Shown: positions 1 to 9,061 of the stretch, piece by piece
How positions within the stretch are numbered: the first letter of the stretch is position 1
Layout: the number at the start of each line of letters is the position of its first letter
From: Paraburkholderia antibiotica
Lineage (GTDB): Bacteria > Pseudomonadota > Gammaproteobacteria > Burkholderiales > Burkholderiaceae
Length of the DNA: 64,000 nt
NCBI RefSeq assembly: GCF_012927125.1
Contig: NZ_JABBFZ010000008.1
Span: 186,001 to 250,000 of the forward strand
Reading direction: 5' to 3'
Position numbers and translations under genes: made by a program
The notes under the pieces: generated by a model
The model's input: the letters and a program-made list of their open reading frames with translations, nothing else
The model's database searches: none
Told to the model about the DNA's origin: nothing

Positions 1-2202
1 TATGCCAACCTCGGGATACATAGAAATGCGATGTGGCTTCGCACCAATATTGCATTGTCAGAAAATGCACCGCTCGATTGGTGGTTGCGTATCGATTTCG
101 CTATCCTGGATGAGATCGATCTGTACGTCGTGGAGCAGGGGCGGGTCGTGCAGCATCTGGCGGTGCGCCAACGGGAGGCATTTGCGAAATGGTCCTTCGC
201 GTTTCACCAGCCGGTCTTTCAGTTGGCACTGCAGCCCGACCGACAATATGAACTGGTGATCCGCGTCCGCAAATACTTCCCTAATGCAATATATATTCCC
301 TTGTCGCTTGTTCGAACCAGTAGTCTGATCAAGGCAGAAGCATCGGCGCAGTTCTGGCGAAGTCTGATGCTGGGTGTCGGTATATGTTTTGTCGTCTATG
401 CGCTCTTTATCGCGGCACTCAAACGCGATCCACTTTGCATCTGGTTTGCACTGTTTGCAGCCTGTAGCACGCTTTACGCAGCTGCCTATTACGGGTTGGC
501 AAACGCGTACTTGTGGCCGAATTCGCATCTCTTCCTGCCTGATCTCGTCGCGCGCTATTGCATGCTGCTTCGCGTAGTCAGTTGTTTTCTCTTTGTGGAC
601 GGCGTTCTCGAACTGCGTGAACAAAGTCCGCGAATCAGTCTGGTACTGAGATCGCTTGCCGGATTTTTTGCATTGCTGATTGTCCTTTTCGCTACCGGGC
701 TTGCTAGCAATATGCTGGTTGCCGGGGCGTTCTCGGTGATCGGCACGCTCCCACTACTGCTTCTCGTACCATTTGTCGTGCGTCGCTTTCGGGATGGCGA
801 TGCGCTGTGGGACTGGGCAATCGTTGGTGCTGCATGCTATGCGGCCGGGATGTCGGTCGCTACGACAATGACGTATGGCTACTTGCCGTGGAGCCAGTTG
901 GCAGAAGGTGTGGAGCATCTTGGGGCCTTACTGCTTATGACGACCTGGATCGTGGTGATGAGCATACGGACTCACCGCAGGCAACGGGCTGCCGAGGTCG
1001 CCGCGGAGCGCGAACGAGAGATCGTGGCCCAACTGGCGATCGACCTGAGGCATCAAAAGGAGATCGCTGAGAAGGCGAGCCTCTCCAAATCGCGGTTTCT
1101 CGCGGCAGCGAGCCACGATCTGCGTCAGCCTGTTCATGCCCTGAGTCTGTTTGTCGGCGCACTTCGTGGCGTGCCGATGAACACAAAAGGACAGCGCCTG
1201 CTGGATCAAATCGAAGCTTCCACAGATGCAATGGACAGACTTTTCGCCGCGCTGCTCGACATTTCCAAACTTGATGCTGGCGGCGTGGAGATCCGGCGAC
1301 AGCCGTTCGCGATCGATGCCGTGCTAATTCGCGTCTGCGATGATTTCGCAGACGAGGCGACTGCCAAGGGTTTAAGGCTCTCGTACGTGTGTTGCCGCGC
1401 CATTGTCGATTCCGATCCGATACTTGTCGAACGCATCGCACGCAACCTGATCTCCAATGCCGTGCGCTACACCGATACCGGCAGGATTCTCATAGGGTGT
1501 CGGCGCCGTGGGGCATTCGTCTCCCTGCAGGTGTGGGATACCGGACGAGGCATTTCACCCGATCAGCAGGAGCTCGTATTCCAGGAATACCACCAGGTCG
1601 GCAATCCCGAGCGGGATCGGGAAAAAGGGCTCGGGCTTGGCCTTGCGATTGTCCGGCGTACCGTCGACTTGCTTGAATGCCGGTTGAAACTGCGCTCCGA
1701 ACTCGGCAGAGGGTCCTGTTTCGAGGTTTTTCTTCCGCTGGCCGATAGCGCCGTGACTCCGTTGAATTCACCCGATGGGGATGTGCGCGCGATGCTCACG
1801 ACGGGTCTGGTGGTCGTCGTGGACGATGAGCGGGCAATTCGCGCCGGCATGTCTGCCTTACTGATCGACTGGGGTTATGAGGTGCTGGCGGTGGGTTCGG
1901 TTGATGAAGCAATTCAACGCCTCGCCGGTTATACGGGGACACCGAGTTTTTTGATTTGCGATCTGCGTCTGCGCGGTGGTGAAAACGGCATCGACGCGAT
2001 TGAAAAGCTCCGCACCGAATACAACGAAAGCATCCCCGCGATCCTCATTACCGGCGACACTGCGGGCTGTGGCCTGGCTGAGGCGCAGACCCGCGAACTG
2101 CTGGTGCTGTATAAGCCCGTGTCCAATGGAAAATTGCGAGCGGCGATGGCCAGACTCGCTGCGGACCAATCCGTACAGCAGAAATCCGCGACTAAAGCCT
2201 AG
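1..2202 (+). CDS. Hybrid sensor histidine kinase with 7TMR-DISM sensor (5' end outside window)
   Basis: The frame is open from base 1 and the first codons align with an internal part of the paralogous sensor at 18102-19916, so the true start lies upstream. About 733 residues are visible. The remainder of a periplasmic DISM domain is followed by about seven membrane segments (roughly residues 115-325) and a coiled linker. The HisKA box ASHDLRQP has its phospho-His near residue 372. An HATPase domain follows (N box NLISNAVRY, G boxes DTGRGI and GLGLGLAIV), then a C-terminal receiver with VDDE, the phospho-acceptor Asp in LICDLRLRGG near residue 654 and KP. It is an inner-membrane hybrid kinase; the signal is unknown. 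Domain calls are firm. Confidence 0.92.
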   Translation, partial: YANLGIHRNAMWLRTNIALSENAPLDWWLRIDFAILDEIDLYVVEQGRVVQHLAVRQREAFAKWSFAFHQPVFQLALQPDRQYELVIRVRKYFPNAIYIPLSLVRTSSLIKAEASAQFWRSLMLGVGICFVVYALFIAALKRDPLCIWFALFAACSTLYAAAYYGLANAYLWPNSHLFLPDLVARYCMLLRVVSCFLFVDGVLELREQSPRISLVLRSLAGFFALLIVLFATGLASNMLVAGAFSVIGTLPLLLLVPFVVRRFRDGDALWDWAIVGAACYAAGMSVATTMTYGYLPWSQLAEGVEHLGALLLMTTWIVVMSIRTHRRQRAAEVAAEREREIVAQLAIDLRHQKEIAEKASLSKSRFLAAASHDLRQPVHALSLFVGALRGVPMNTKGQRLLDQIEASTDAMDRLFAALLDISKLDAGGVEIRRQPFAIDAVLIRVCDDFADEATAKGLRLSYVCCRAIVDSDPILVERIARNLISNAVRYTDTGRILIGCRRRGAFVSLQVWDTGRGISPDQQELVFQEYHQVGNPERDREKGLGLGLAIVRRTVDLLECRLKLRSELGRGSCFEVFLPLADSAVTPLNSPDGDVRAMLTTGLVVVVDDERAIRAGMSALLIDWGYEVLAVGSVDEAIQRLAGYTGTPSFLICDLRLRGGENGIDAIEKLRTEYNESIPAILITGDTAGCGLAEAQTRELLVLYKPVSNGKLRAAMARLAADQSVQQKSATKA

Positions 2203-2550
2203 ATCCGATTCTCCGTTTCGATGAATAGATGCGCGGATGGACCTGTCTCATCTGTTATTCATAAATTGGAGCAGGTTTTTTCAGGTGTTGATTCGCCAAC
2301 GTGTGGATTTGACGAAAACCGGATCGTGCATAAACGATGGATGCATGGGAAGGTGTCTGGAATTTCGCAAAACGCGTTGAATTGAAAGGGGCGCGGATTT
2401 AATAAGGATCCTGGTAAATTAAATGGAAGTTATTTCATATTTTCTGATTGTGAAATTTTGTCAGAAATGCGAAATTTATTTCGCTGGGAAAGCATGCTGA
2501 TTTATAGTCTGAATTGGGTTGTTGACAATTTTTAAAAAATAAGCTGATCT
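2203..2550. other. Gene-free AT-rich gap
   Basis: This 348-bp stretch is much more AT-rich than its surroundings. It contains a possible terminator just after the kinase and probably the promoter of the diguanylate cyclase. I see no credible short gene. Confidence 0.5.
2241..2283 (+). terminator. Possible Rho-independent terminator of the sensor kinase gene
   Basis: ACCTG-T-CTC pairs with GAGCAGGT across a 19-base loop and is followed by a run of T. The stem has a bulge and a long loop, so this is only a plausible terminator. Confidence 0.35.
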
Positions 2551-3645
2551 ATGCAGCCATTTATCTGGAAGAGGAAGTACGAATTGCGTGCCGGACTCAC
2601 CATTGAAGAGTCTGAATTTGTCAGCTTGCATCCATTTTCAATTTCACTGCAATTTTTTGGTCTGATCTCAGTCATATTGGCGCGTGTGCTGGCGCCGGCC
2701 GGTGCTGTTTTCGATGATGTGACGACCTGCGAAGGAATAGCCGGAATTATAGTCGGATTATGTATTTCCGTTGTGGCGAGGCGGCTCGAGACTCTCCTGA
2801 TTGGCGGAACGATTGCAATGTCGTTTATTGCCTTCAGTTTCCGGCTGGACGCTGAATCGTTCAGGGAGCCTGTGTTCTGGATACTGTCGATCGGTTCTCT
2901 TATTGCCTTGGGTGCTGCCCCCGTTTACGAGAAATTGCACCACTATATGATCTCGATTGTGTTGGTGTGGCTCATATTGTGCAATGGATTGAATCAGAGA
3001 ATATATAATGATTCGTATAGAAGCTGGATTCTGACGGTAATTTTCAATTCCATACTCCTTGGGTCGGTTATAAATTTCTTCATGACTTTTCTGAGGGTGA
3101 TGTATTGGAGATCAAGGAATGAATTATATGATATGGCATTCAAGGATTCGCTGACGGGGATAGGGAATCGGCGTGAATTCCTGGAAAAAATAGAGGCTTT
3201 GCGCGCGAACGGCAGCGAGCATATATATTTTCTGATGATCGATGTGGATGATTTCAAGCGCATCAACGATACGTGCGGACATGCGGTGGGCGATGCCGTT
3301 CTGAAACAGATCGCATCAACAATCAAAGCGTGTGCGGGTGAGCTTCCGCACGGGCGACTGGGTGGAGAAGAGTTTGGGATTGCATTCGAAGGAACTTGCG
3401 AGGAATTGTCGAACTTCGCCAGGAATTTTCTCAGGTCGCTCGAGAATAGTGTGATGGCCGGCACGAAAGTCAGGGCCAGCATCGGTATTGCAAGATATGA
3501 ACAGGACTTGACGTTGTCGCAGTGCATGAGCCGCGCAGATCACGCGCTTTATGCAGCAAAAAAAGCAGGAAAAAACAGATTCGCTTTTTACTCCGATTTG
3601 AATCCGCCGGAATTCAAGGACCAAAGCGGTCATTCGGTGCACTGA
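2551..3645 (+). CDS. Membrane diguanylate cyclase (GGDEF)
   Basis: The protein has 364 residues. The N-terminal half carries about five to six hydrophobic segments (about residues 30-185) with no recognisable sensor fold. The C-terminal half is a GGDEF domain with DSLTGIGNRREF, DVDDFKRINDTCGHAVGD and the active-site loop GGEEF, a catalytically competent variant. It should make cyclic di-GMP from two GTP at the inner membrane. There is no obvious RxxD inhibitory site ahead of GGEEF (HGRLGGEEF). The first part is AT-rich compared with neighbours, hinting at a different origin. The ATG start is the first in frame after the AT-rich gap. Confidence 0.9.
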   Translation: MQPFIWKRKYELRAGLTIEESEFVSLHPFSISLQFFGLISVILARVLAPAGAVFDDVTTCEGIAGIIVGLCISVVARRLETLLIGGTIAMSFIAFSFRLDAESFREPVFWILSIGSLIALGAAPVYEKLHHYMISIVLVWLILCNGLNQRIYNDSYRSWILTVIFNSILLGSVINFFMTFLRVMYWRSRNELYDMAFKDSLTGIGNRREFLEKIEALRANGSEHIYFLMIDVDDFKRINDTCGHAVGDAVLKQIASTIKACAGELPHGRLGGEEFGIAFEGTCEELSNFARNFLRSLENSVMAGTKVRASIGIARYEQDLTLSQCMSRADHALYAAKKAGKNRFAFYSDLNPPEFKDQSGHSVH

Positions 3646-3787
3646 AGACGTGGTGCATGACACCAACGCAGTGGGAGCAGGAGGGCGCACCGGGTACGAA
3701 GTGGCGCATGCTGCTTTTTCTTCGCCAATACCCAGTGCTTCTCGCCTTGGCATGGCGCGCTGCCCTTAGCCAGTCGCAGCATGTTAT

Positions 3788-4339
3788 TCAATCGTCTGTC
3801 GGCCGTCGGCGAACGGGAATACCGTGACGTATGTGACAGCAGGACATGGTTGCCGTAGGCCCGGGCCAGCCAGACGCGAACGAGTTGTCACCCACGGCGA
3901 CACTGCCGGGGCCGAAAGCAACTGAGTAGTTCCCCCCTGCCTGCGCGGAACTTCCCACCGAGGTAGCACCCTCGCCAGTTGCGATCGCACCGCTGCCTAT
4001 GGCGGTGGGCGTGTCGCCGGTCGCTGTCGCCTGAAATCCAAAGGCGGCAGAATAGGCGCCGGTCGCATTGGACTCTGCACCCACCGCAGTGTTTCCGGTG
4101 TTGCCTGGATTCCCAATGTCGGCCGAGCCTTGAGCGACAGGATAAAAACTTGAGCCTTCCCCGATGGCAACCTGAGCTTGGGCCGACCCAGCGATGCCCG
4201 CGCCTGCCACTAGCGCAACGACGGCAATCGCCTTTGCAACAGCCGTCTTGTTCGGCTTGCCCCGTGCCGACGAAATTTTCGATGTGGCGACCCAGGCGCC
4301 GAGTGCTTCATTCCAGACAGAGTGATATGTGCGATTCAT
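3788..4339 (-). pseudogene. Truncated trimeric autotransporter adhesin (ESPR plus YadA-like head only)
   Basis: The start at 4339 gives MNRTYHSVWNEALGAWVA, a typical extended signal peptide region (ESPR), then a hydrophobic core and an AQA-type cleavage site. About ten degenerate head repeats of the GxxSxAxGxxAxA type follow (NTAVGAESNATG, TAIGSGAIATGEGA, AFGPGSVAVGDNS). The frame then leaves the family pattern (SCCHIRHG) and stops at about 183 residues. There is no stalk and no C-terminal YadA membrane anchor, so it cannot be a working surface adhesin. A frameshift near the end or a deletion of the 3' part explains this. The original would have been an outer-membrane adhesin. Confidence 0.65.
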
Positions 4340-4769
4340 AACAGATAGCCCCCATAAGATACGCAATATGCAAAGTTATTCCGCTAATCGGATTCGCTTT
4401 GTGATCACGCATGAAATTAATTCGATGGGCGCAGTCATATTTGAATGACTAGTTGTCGATTCGTAAAGAATAAAAAATTAAATTTCCAGAATATTCAATC
4501 TTTGTTATTTCGTGATTGAGTGTAAAAATCACGTAAAAATGTATTTGTCGGCCATCTGAACCCGCGCAGAGCGCGACGGGATTAAACGGTGGCGCGCTCG
4601 AGGTGCGAGCGCATAACAGCGCCGGCGCACTACGCCGACACGTGGCGGTTGACCGGTACACTGCGGGTTCGCATGAAGTTGAAAAATCGGTAGTCCTTTC
4701 TAGTCTAGAATAGTCGGAAAGAGTAGACGGCTTGTCCGGGGAATGACGCGGACAGGCGAGGAGAGCGCT
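4340..4769. promoter_or_regulatory. Divergent AT-rich intergenic region
   Basis: This gap separates the adhesin remnant (leftward) from the response regulator (rightward). It is AT-rich in the middle (about 4370-4560) and must hold the promoters of both. No clear operator was found. A GAGGAG ribosome binding site at about 4759-4764 precedes the chosen GTG start at 4770. Confidence 0.45.
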
Positions 4770-5519
4770 GTGAGGATTGCACTATTAGAAGACGATCCGG
4801 TTCAGGCTGAGTCTGTATCGGAGACCCTGGTCGCCGCGGGCCATCATTGTCATCATTTCGAGAGAGGAGCCGCGCTTGTTCGCGCCCTGCGGCGCGACAC
4901 CTTCGATCTGCTGATCCTCGACTGGCAGATTCCCGACATGACGGGCGAGGAGGTGCTGCGCTGGGCCAAACAGGGCGAGGCGGCCCGACTACCTGTCATC
5001 TTCCTGACCTCGTACGGTCGCGAGGAGGACATTACCTCGATTCTGAACGCCGGTGCGGACGACTATCTCGTCAAACCCGTTGCCTCGCGCGTGCTGCTCG
5101 CCCGTGTTACTGCACTGTTGCGTCGTACGTACGCGATCAACGTGAATGTGACGAAAGCCGTCTTTGGCGAAATCGAATTCCATGTGAGTGCCGGGCAGGT
5201 TTTCAGGAGCGGTGTGGAGGTGAAGCTGACCCAGCGTGAATTTGCGCTCGCGCTGTTGCTGTTCCAGAATCTCGGTCGGCCGCTGTCGCGGGCGCATATT
5301 GCCGAGCGGGTATGGAAGCAGCCGCCTGATGCCCTCTCGCGGACGATGGACACGCACGTCTCCGTGTTGCGCCAGAAGCTGGGGCTGCGTCCGGATAATG
5401 GCTATCGTCTTGCGCCGGTGTACGCCTATGGATATCGCCTTGAAGGGTTATCCGGAGAGTCGCCCGCGCCCGGAGAGCAAAGCGGGGAACCTGAACCGCC
5501 AGGCGGGGCTGCCCGGTAA
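4770..5519 (+). CDS. OmpR-family response regulator
   Basis: The protein has 249 residues from GTG 4770, chosen because GAGGAG precedes it and translation then begins VRIALLEDDP, typical of the family. An upstream ATG at 4743 is in frame but lacks a ribosome site. The receiver domain has the acidic pair EDD, the phospho-acceptor Asp in LLILDWQIPDM (about residue 52) and Lys in DDYLVKPV. A winged-helix OmpR/PhoB DNA-binding domain follows (VKLTQREFALALLLFQNLGRP to YGYRLE). No cognate kinase gene is adjacent in the same direction, so its partner is unknown; the hybrid kinase at the left edge is one candidate. Confidence 0.9.
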   Translation: MRIALLEDDPVQAESVSETLVAAGHHCHHFERGAALVRALRRDTFDLLILDWQIPDMTGEEVLRWAKQGEAARLPVIFLTSYGREEDITSILNAGADDYLVKPVASRVLLARVTALLRRTYAINVNVTKAVFGEIEFHVSAGQVFRSGVEVKLTQREFALALLLFQNLGRPLSRAHIAERVWKQPPDALSRTMDTHVSVLRQKLGLRPDNGYRLAPVYAYGYRLEGLSGESPAPGEQSGEPEPPGGAAR

Positions 5520-5756
5520 TGGGGGCGAGCGCATGGAATGGTGCCGGCTCGCGTAAATGACGGTGACACGCTTTCCACGCACCGCTTCGACTACTGTTTC
5601 AGAAGAACAGCACGACGCAGCCCGAAAAGAGCAGGAAGACTTCAAATGCCGTCGAATAATCCGCAAGGCTTTGTCCTATAGCCGGGCATGGGAGTCGTAC
5701 GCGGAGCTGCTTGTTTGATCGGCCGTTTGCTGGTTCGACCAACTGCGCGATGACTT

Positions 5757-6467
5757 TCAGGTCGTGCGCTGTCCTCCGGCAATCACGCGCTCCAGCGACA
5801 GCTTCAAATGCCGCAGCATCGCCGCCTGCGCCTGGATCGCGTCGTGCGCTTCCAGCGCTTCGAGAATCACTCGATGTTCATCGGGCACCGCGCCCCACGT
5901 GGTTTCGTTTTCGAAGTGACCGCGCAGCTTCTCGGACAGCGGGCTCTGCCGCGCATCGAATAGCGAGCTGACGGTACGCACCAGCACTTCGTTGCCGGAC
6001 ATCTGTGCGATCGCGAGATGGAATGCGCGGTCGGCCGCGACCGGAATCCTGCCGGCTTCGACCTCGCGTTCCATCTCGTTGTATATGGCGCGCAGCGCCT
6101 TCAGATCCTTCGGCTTGCACAGCGGCGCGACGCTCGCCACGATCGCGCCTTCGATCACGCAGCGCGCGCCCATGATGTCGAGCAGGCTGTCGCCGAGTTC
6201 GGCTTGCGATAGCGCCGCGCCGTTTTGCGCGGGCGGCGTCGCGCACAGATAGACGCCGGAGCCCATGCGGATCTCGACCAACCCTTCCAGTTCGAGCGCG
6301 ACCAGCGCTTCGCGCACCGACGGCCGCGATACGCCGAGCGTCTCGGCTAGCGCACGCTCGGGCGGCAGGCGTCCATGCGGCGCGAAATCCGGCTGGGCGA
6401 TCAGATCGCGCAGTTTTTCCGCGATCTGAAGATAGAGACGGCGAGTGTCGGCAGGTTTGACGGTCAC
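5757..6467 (-). CDS. FCD-type GntR transcriptional regulator (UxuR/FadR subfamily)
   Basis: The protein has 236 residues from GTG 6467 (VTVKPADTRRLYLQIAEKL). The N-terminal winged helix reads LPPERALAETLGVSRPSVREALVALE, followed by the wing EIRMGSGVYL. The C-terminal FCD domain has the metal/ligand-type motifs FHLAIAQMSGN and EHRVILEALEAHD. The gene diverges from the hexonate operon starting at 6732, and regulators of this class control hexuronate/aldonate genes such as uxu/exu. It most likely represses the operon and is relieved by a sugar acid. The palindrome at 6628-6650 is the probable operator. The frame stays open far upstream on this strand, but that part only mirrors the operon. Confidence 0.92.
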   Translation of the reverse strand: MTVKPADTRRLYLQIAEKLRDLIAQPDFAPHGRLPPERALAETLGVSRPSVREALVALELEGLVEIRMGSGVYLCATPPAQNGAALSQAELGDSLLDIMGARCVIEGAIVASVAPLCKPKDLKALRAIYNEMEREVEAGRIPVAADRAFHLAIAQMSGNEVLVRTVSSLFDARQSPLSEKLRGHFENETTWGAVPDEHRVILEALEAHDAIQAQAAMLRHLKLSLERVIAGGQRTT

Positions 6468-6627
6468 GAAACGTTTTCCGGCGATGAAGCTTCGGTAAGT
6501 CCGATAAGGTGAGCGCCGATTGTAAATCGAAGCGTTCGCAGGGCAAACCGGAGCCGCGAGAGGATCTCGGGGTTTCCCCGCCTTGGGGTAAATTGGCTTG
6601 ACCAGTATTCCACATACCTTTATTTTC

Positions 6628-6650
6628 GCAAATTGGTAAGGCCAAATTGC
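6628..6650. promoter_or_regulatory. Candidate UxuR/ExuR-like operator
   Basis: GCAAATTGG and CCAAATTGC form 9-bp arms (8 of 9 complementary) around the spacer TAAGG. The core AAATTGGTA matches the left half of the E. coli UxuR/ExuR type operator AAATTGGTATACCAATTT (established knowledge). It lies in the divergent gap, about 80 bp before the dehydrogenase start. Confidence 0.55.
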
Positions 6651-6731
6651 AGGATCGGACGGGTGCATCCGAGATGCCATCCGACGGTAGCCTGGCGGCG
6701 CGTTTCCTTTCACCGATCTCCGAATCTCTTC

Positions 6732-7754
6732 ATGAAGACAGTCATTTGCGAACAGCCGGGCCAGCTCGCGCTCACCGAGCGCCCGATTCCGGAAGCCGGT
6801 CCCGACGACGTGCTGATCCGCATCCGCCGGGTTGGCATCTGCGGCACCGACTTTCACATCTACACCGGCAGTCAGCCGTATCTGTCGTATCCGCGCGTGA
6901 TGGGGCATGAACTGGCCGGCATCGTCGAAGCGGCACCGGCCGGCGCGAGCGTCAAGGCAGGCGACCAGGTGTACGTGATGCCGTATCTGTCGTGCGGGCG
7001 CTGCGTCGCGTGTCGTGCGGGCAAGGGCAACTGCTGCGTGAATATCCGCGTACTCGGCGTGCATGCCGACGGTGGCATGACCGAATATCTCGCCGTACCG
7101 CAGGCGTTCGTCTTCAAAGCCGACGGCGTCACGCTCGACGAGGCCGCGATGCTCGAATTCCTCGCGATCGGCGCGCATGCGGTCGCGCGCGCGGACGTGC
7201 AGGCCGCGCAGCGCGTGCTGGTGGTCGGTGCCGGACCGATCGGCATGGCAGTGACGATCTTCGCAAAGCTGCGCGGCGCCGAAGTCTGCGTGCTCGATGG
7301 CCGCGCGGATCGGCTGGCGGTATGCGTCAGTGCGTTGCAGGCGGATCACACGGTCCAGCTCGATACGAGCGAGGCCGCGACCGACGCCGTCGCACTTGCC
7401 GCACTGACAGACCACGAATTCTTCGACGCGGTGTTCGACGCGACCGGCAGCGTGAAGGCGATGGAGCGCGGACTGCAGTTCGTCGCGCACGGCGGCAAGT
7501 ATGTGCTGGTGTCGATCGTCAGCGAGCGTATTTCGTTTGCCGATCCCGAGTTTCACAAGCGCGAAACGACGCTGCTCGCGAGCCGCAACGCGACCGTCGC
7601 CGATTTCGAAACGGTGCTCGCCGCCATGCGCGCGAAGCGAATCCCGACGGCCGCGCTGAATACGCACGTGGTCGAACTCGGCAATCTGCCGGCCGAATTC
7701 CCGCGACTGCTGAAACCGGAGGCCGGCGTGATCAAGGCGCTGGTCGCGTGCTGA
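6732..7754 (+). CDS. Zinc-type alcohol dehydrogenase, probably an L-galactonate/hexonate 5-dehydrogenase
   Basis: The protein has 340 residues from ATG 6732 (MKTVICEQPGQLALTERP). It is a medium-chain dehydrogenase with the catalytic zinc ligand Cys in GICGTDFH, HE in GHELAG, the structural-zinc cysteine cluster CGRCVACRAGKGNCC and the Rossmann motif VVGAGPIGMA with an Asp ending the second strand (NAD preference). It resembles RspB/LgoD-type enzymes. Followed by a tagaturonate reductase-like enzyme and altronate dehydratase, it could oxidise L-galactonate to D-tagaturonate (known in E. coli for LgoD). The substrate is inference from neighbours; L-gulonate or a related aldonate is possible. 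Confidence 0.9.
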   Translation: MKTVICEQPGQLALTERPIPEAGPDDVLIRIRRVGICGTDFHIYTGSQPYLSYPRVMGHELAGIVEAAPAGASVKAGDQVYVMPYLSCGRCVACRAGKGNCCVNIRVLGVHADGGMTEYLAVPQAFVFKADGVTLDEAAMLEFLAIGAHAVARADVQAAQRVLVVGAGPIGMAVTIFAKLRGAEVCVLDGRADRLAVCVSALQADHTVQLDTSEAATDAVALAALTDHEFFDAVFDATGSVKAMERGLQFVAHGGKYVLVSIVSERISFADPEFHKRETTLLASRNATVADFETVLAAMRAKRIPTAALNTHVVELGNLPAEFPRLLKPEAGVIKALVAC

Positions 7755-7770
7755 CGAGGAGCCAGGAACG

Positions 7771-8913
7771 ATGGGCAACCCGATTCTTCAATTCGGCACG
7801 AGCCGCTTCCTGCAGGCGCACGCGGATCTGTTCGTGTCGGAAGCGCTCGATGCGGGCCGCGCGCTGGGACAGGTCACGGTCGTGCAGACCACCTCCAATC
7901 CCGAGAGCCTCGCGAGGATCGACGCCTTGCGTGCGCGTGGCGAATACGAGGTGCGCATCCGTGGCGTGCGCCATGCAGCGGTGATCGATACGACCACGCG
8001 CTGCCACGCGATCGACGAAGCGTTGAACGCGAATACCGAATGGCCGACGGTGATCGAGCGTTTCGCGCACGATGCGCGGGTCGTGATCTCGAACACCGGC
8101 GATCGCGGCTACGAGCGTTTCGTCGACGATACCGCCGAGCTGTTGCGCCCCGGCCATCGCGCCAGCGTGCCGCGCGGCTTCGTCGCGAAGCTCGCGGTGC
8201 TGCTGCACGCGCGCTTCGACGCGAGCGCCGCGCCGCTGACGCTGCTGCCTTGCGAACTGGTATCGCACAACGGCGACACGCTGCGCGGACTCGTCGCGGA
8301 TCTCGCGCGCGAGTGGGGGGCCGCGCCCGACTTTATCCGCTATATCGAGCACGGCTGCATCTGGGTGAATTCGCTGGTGGACCGCATCGTGTCCGAGCCG
8401 ATCCGTCCGATCGGCGCGTATGCGGAGCCGTACGCGCTGTGGGCGATCGAGCGGCGCGCCGGCATGGTGCTGCCGTGCGAGCACGAAGCGATGATCGTCA
8501 CCGACGATCTGCCGCACTACGAGCGCCTGAAGCTGTTGCTGCTCAATCTCGGTCACACGTGGCTCGCCGAACGCTGGAGCGTGGATGCGCGCGCGCCGCA
8601 GGAAAACACGCTGCAGGCGATGCGCGATCCGGCGCTGCGCGCGGATCTCGAATCGCTGTGGCGCGACGAGGTGCTGCCCGTGTTCGATGCGCTCGGCCAG
8701 GGCGACGACGCGCGCGCGTATCTCGACGAGGTGCGCGAGCGCTTCGAAAACCCCTTCCTCGATCACCGTCTCGCCGACATCGCGCGCAATCACGCGCAGA
8801 AGAAGCAGCGGCGTTTCAGGCCCGTCATCGAGCTTGCGCGCGAACTGGGCGTGCGGATCGGGCAGCCGCGTCTACATGCGGCGCTCGCGTCGTCGCCGGA
8901 AAGCGCGGGCTGA
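7771..8913 (+). CDS. Mannitol dehydrogenase-family oxidoreductase, tagaturonate reductase-like
   Basis: The protein has 380 residues and starts 16 bp after the dehydrogenase, preceded by AGGAG. It belongs to the long-chain polyol dehydrogenase family (UxaB/UxuB/MtlD). The short N-terminal NAD-binding start reads ILQFGTSRFLQAHADL, the conserved LPCELVSHNGDTLR follows, and the family motif WVNSLVDRIVSEP leads into the helical C-terminal domain. It is shorter than E. coli UxaB (about 480), like the compact UxaB-type enzymes of proteobacteria. It should interconvert D-tagaturonate and D-altronate with NAD(H), feeding the altronate dehydratase two genes downstream. The fructuronate/mannonate reaction is the main alternative. 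Confidence 0.85.
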   Translation: MGNPILQFGTSRFLQAHADLFVSEALDAGRALGQVTVVQTTSNPESLARIDALRARGEYEVRIRGVRHAAVIDTTTRCHAIDEALNANTEWPTVIERFAHDARVVISNTGDRGYERFVDDTAELLRPGHRASVPRGFVAKLAVLLHARFDASAAPLTLLPCELVSHNGDTLRGLVADLAREWGAAPDFIRYIEHGCIWVNSLVDRIVSEPIRPIGAYAEPYALWAIERRAGMVLPCEHEAMIVTDDLPHYERLKLLLLNLGHTWLAERWSVDARAPQENTLQAMRDPALRADLESLWRDEVLPVFDALGQGDDARAYLDEVRERFENPFLDHRLADIARNHAQKKQRRFRPVIELARELGVRIGQPRLHAALASSPESAG

Positions 8914-9061
8914 CCTCATACGCGGCAAGCACCAGAACAACGAGAGAGAACGACAACGATCGCCTCGCAACGACGAGGCGCGCCGTCGCCGATGAATGGC
9001 GACGCAGACGCAGACGGACATACCGGAATACCTAACTGCCAGTTCAGGAGGAGACAGTTTC

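Noticed and set aside
5757-7778. Extended N-terminus of the FCD regulator reaching over the dehydrogenase gene
   Set aside because: The family start (winged helix within about 20 residues) fits GTG 6467. The extra part mirrors the divergent dehydrogenase gene.
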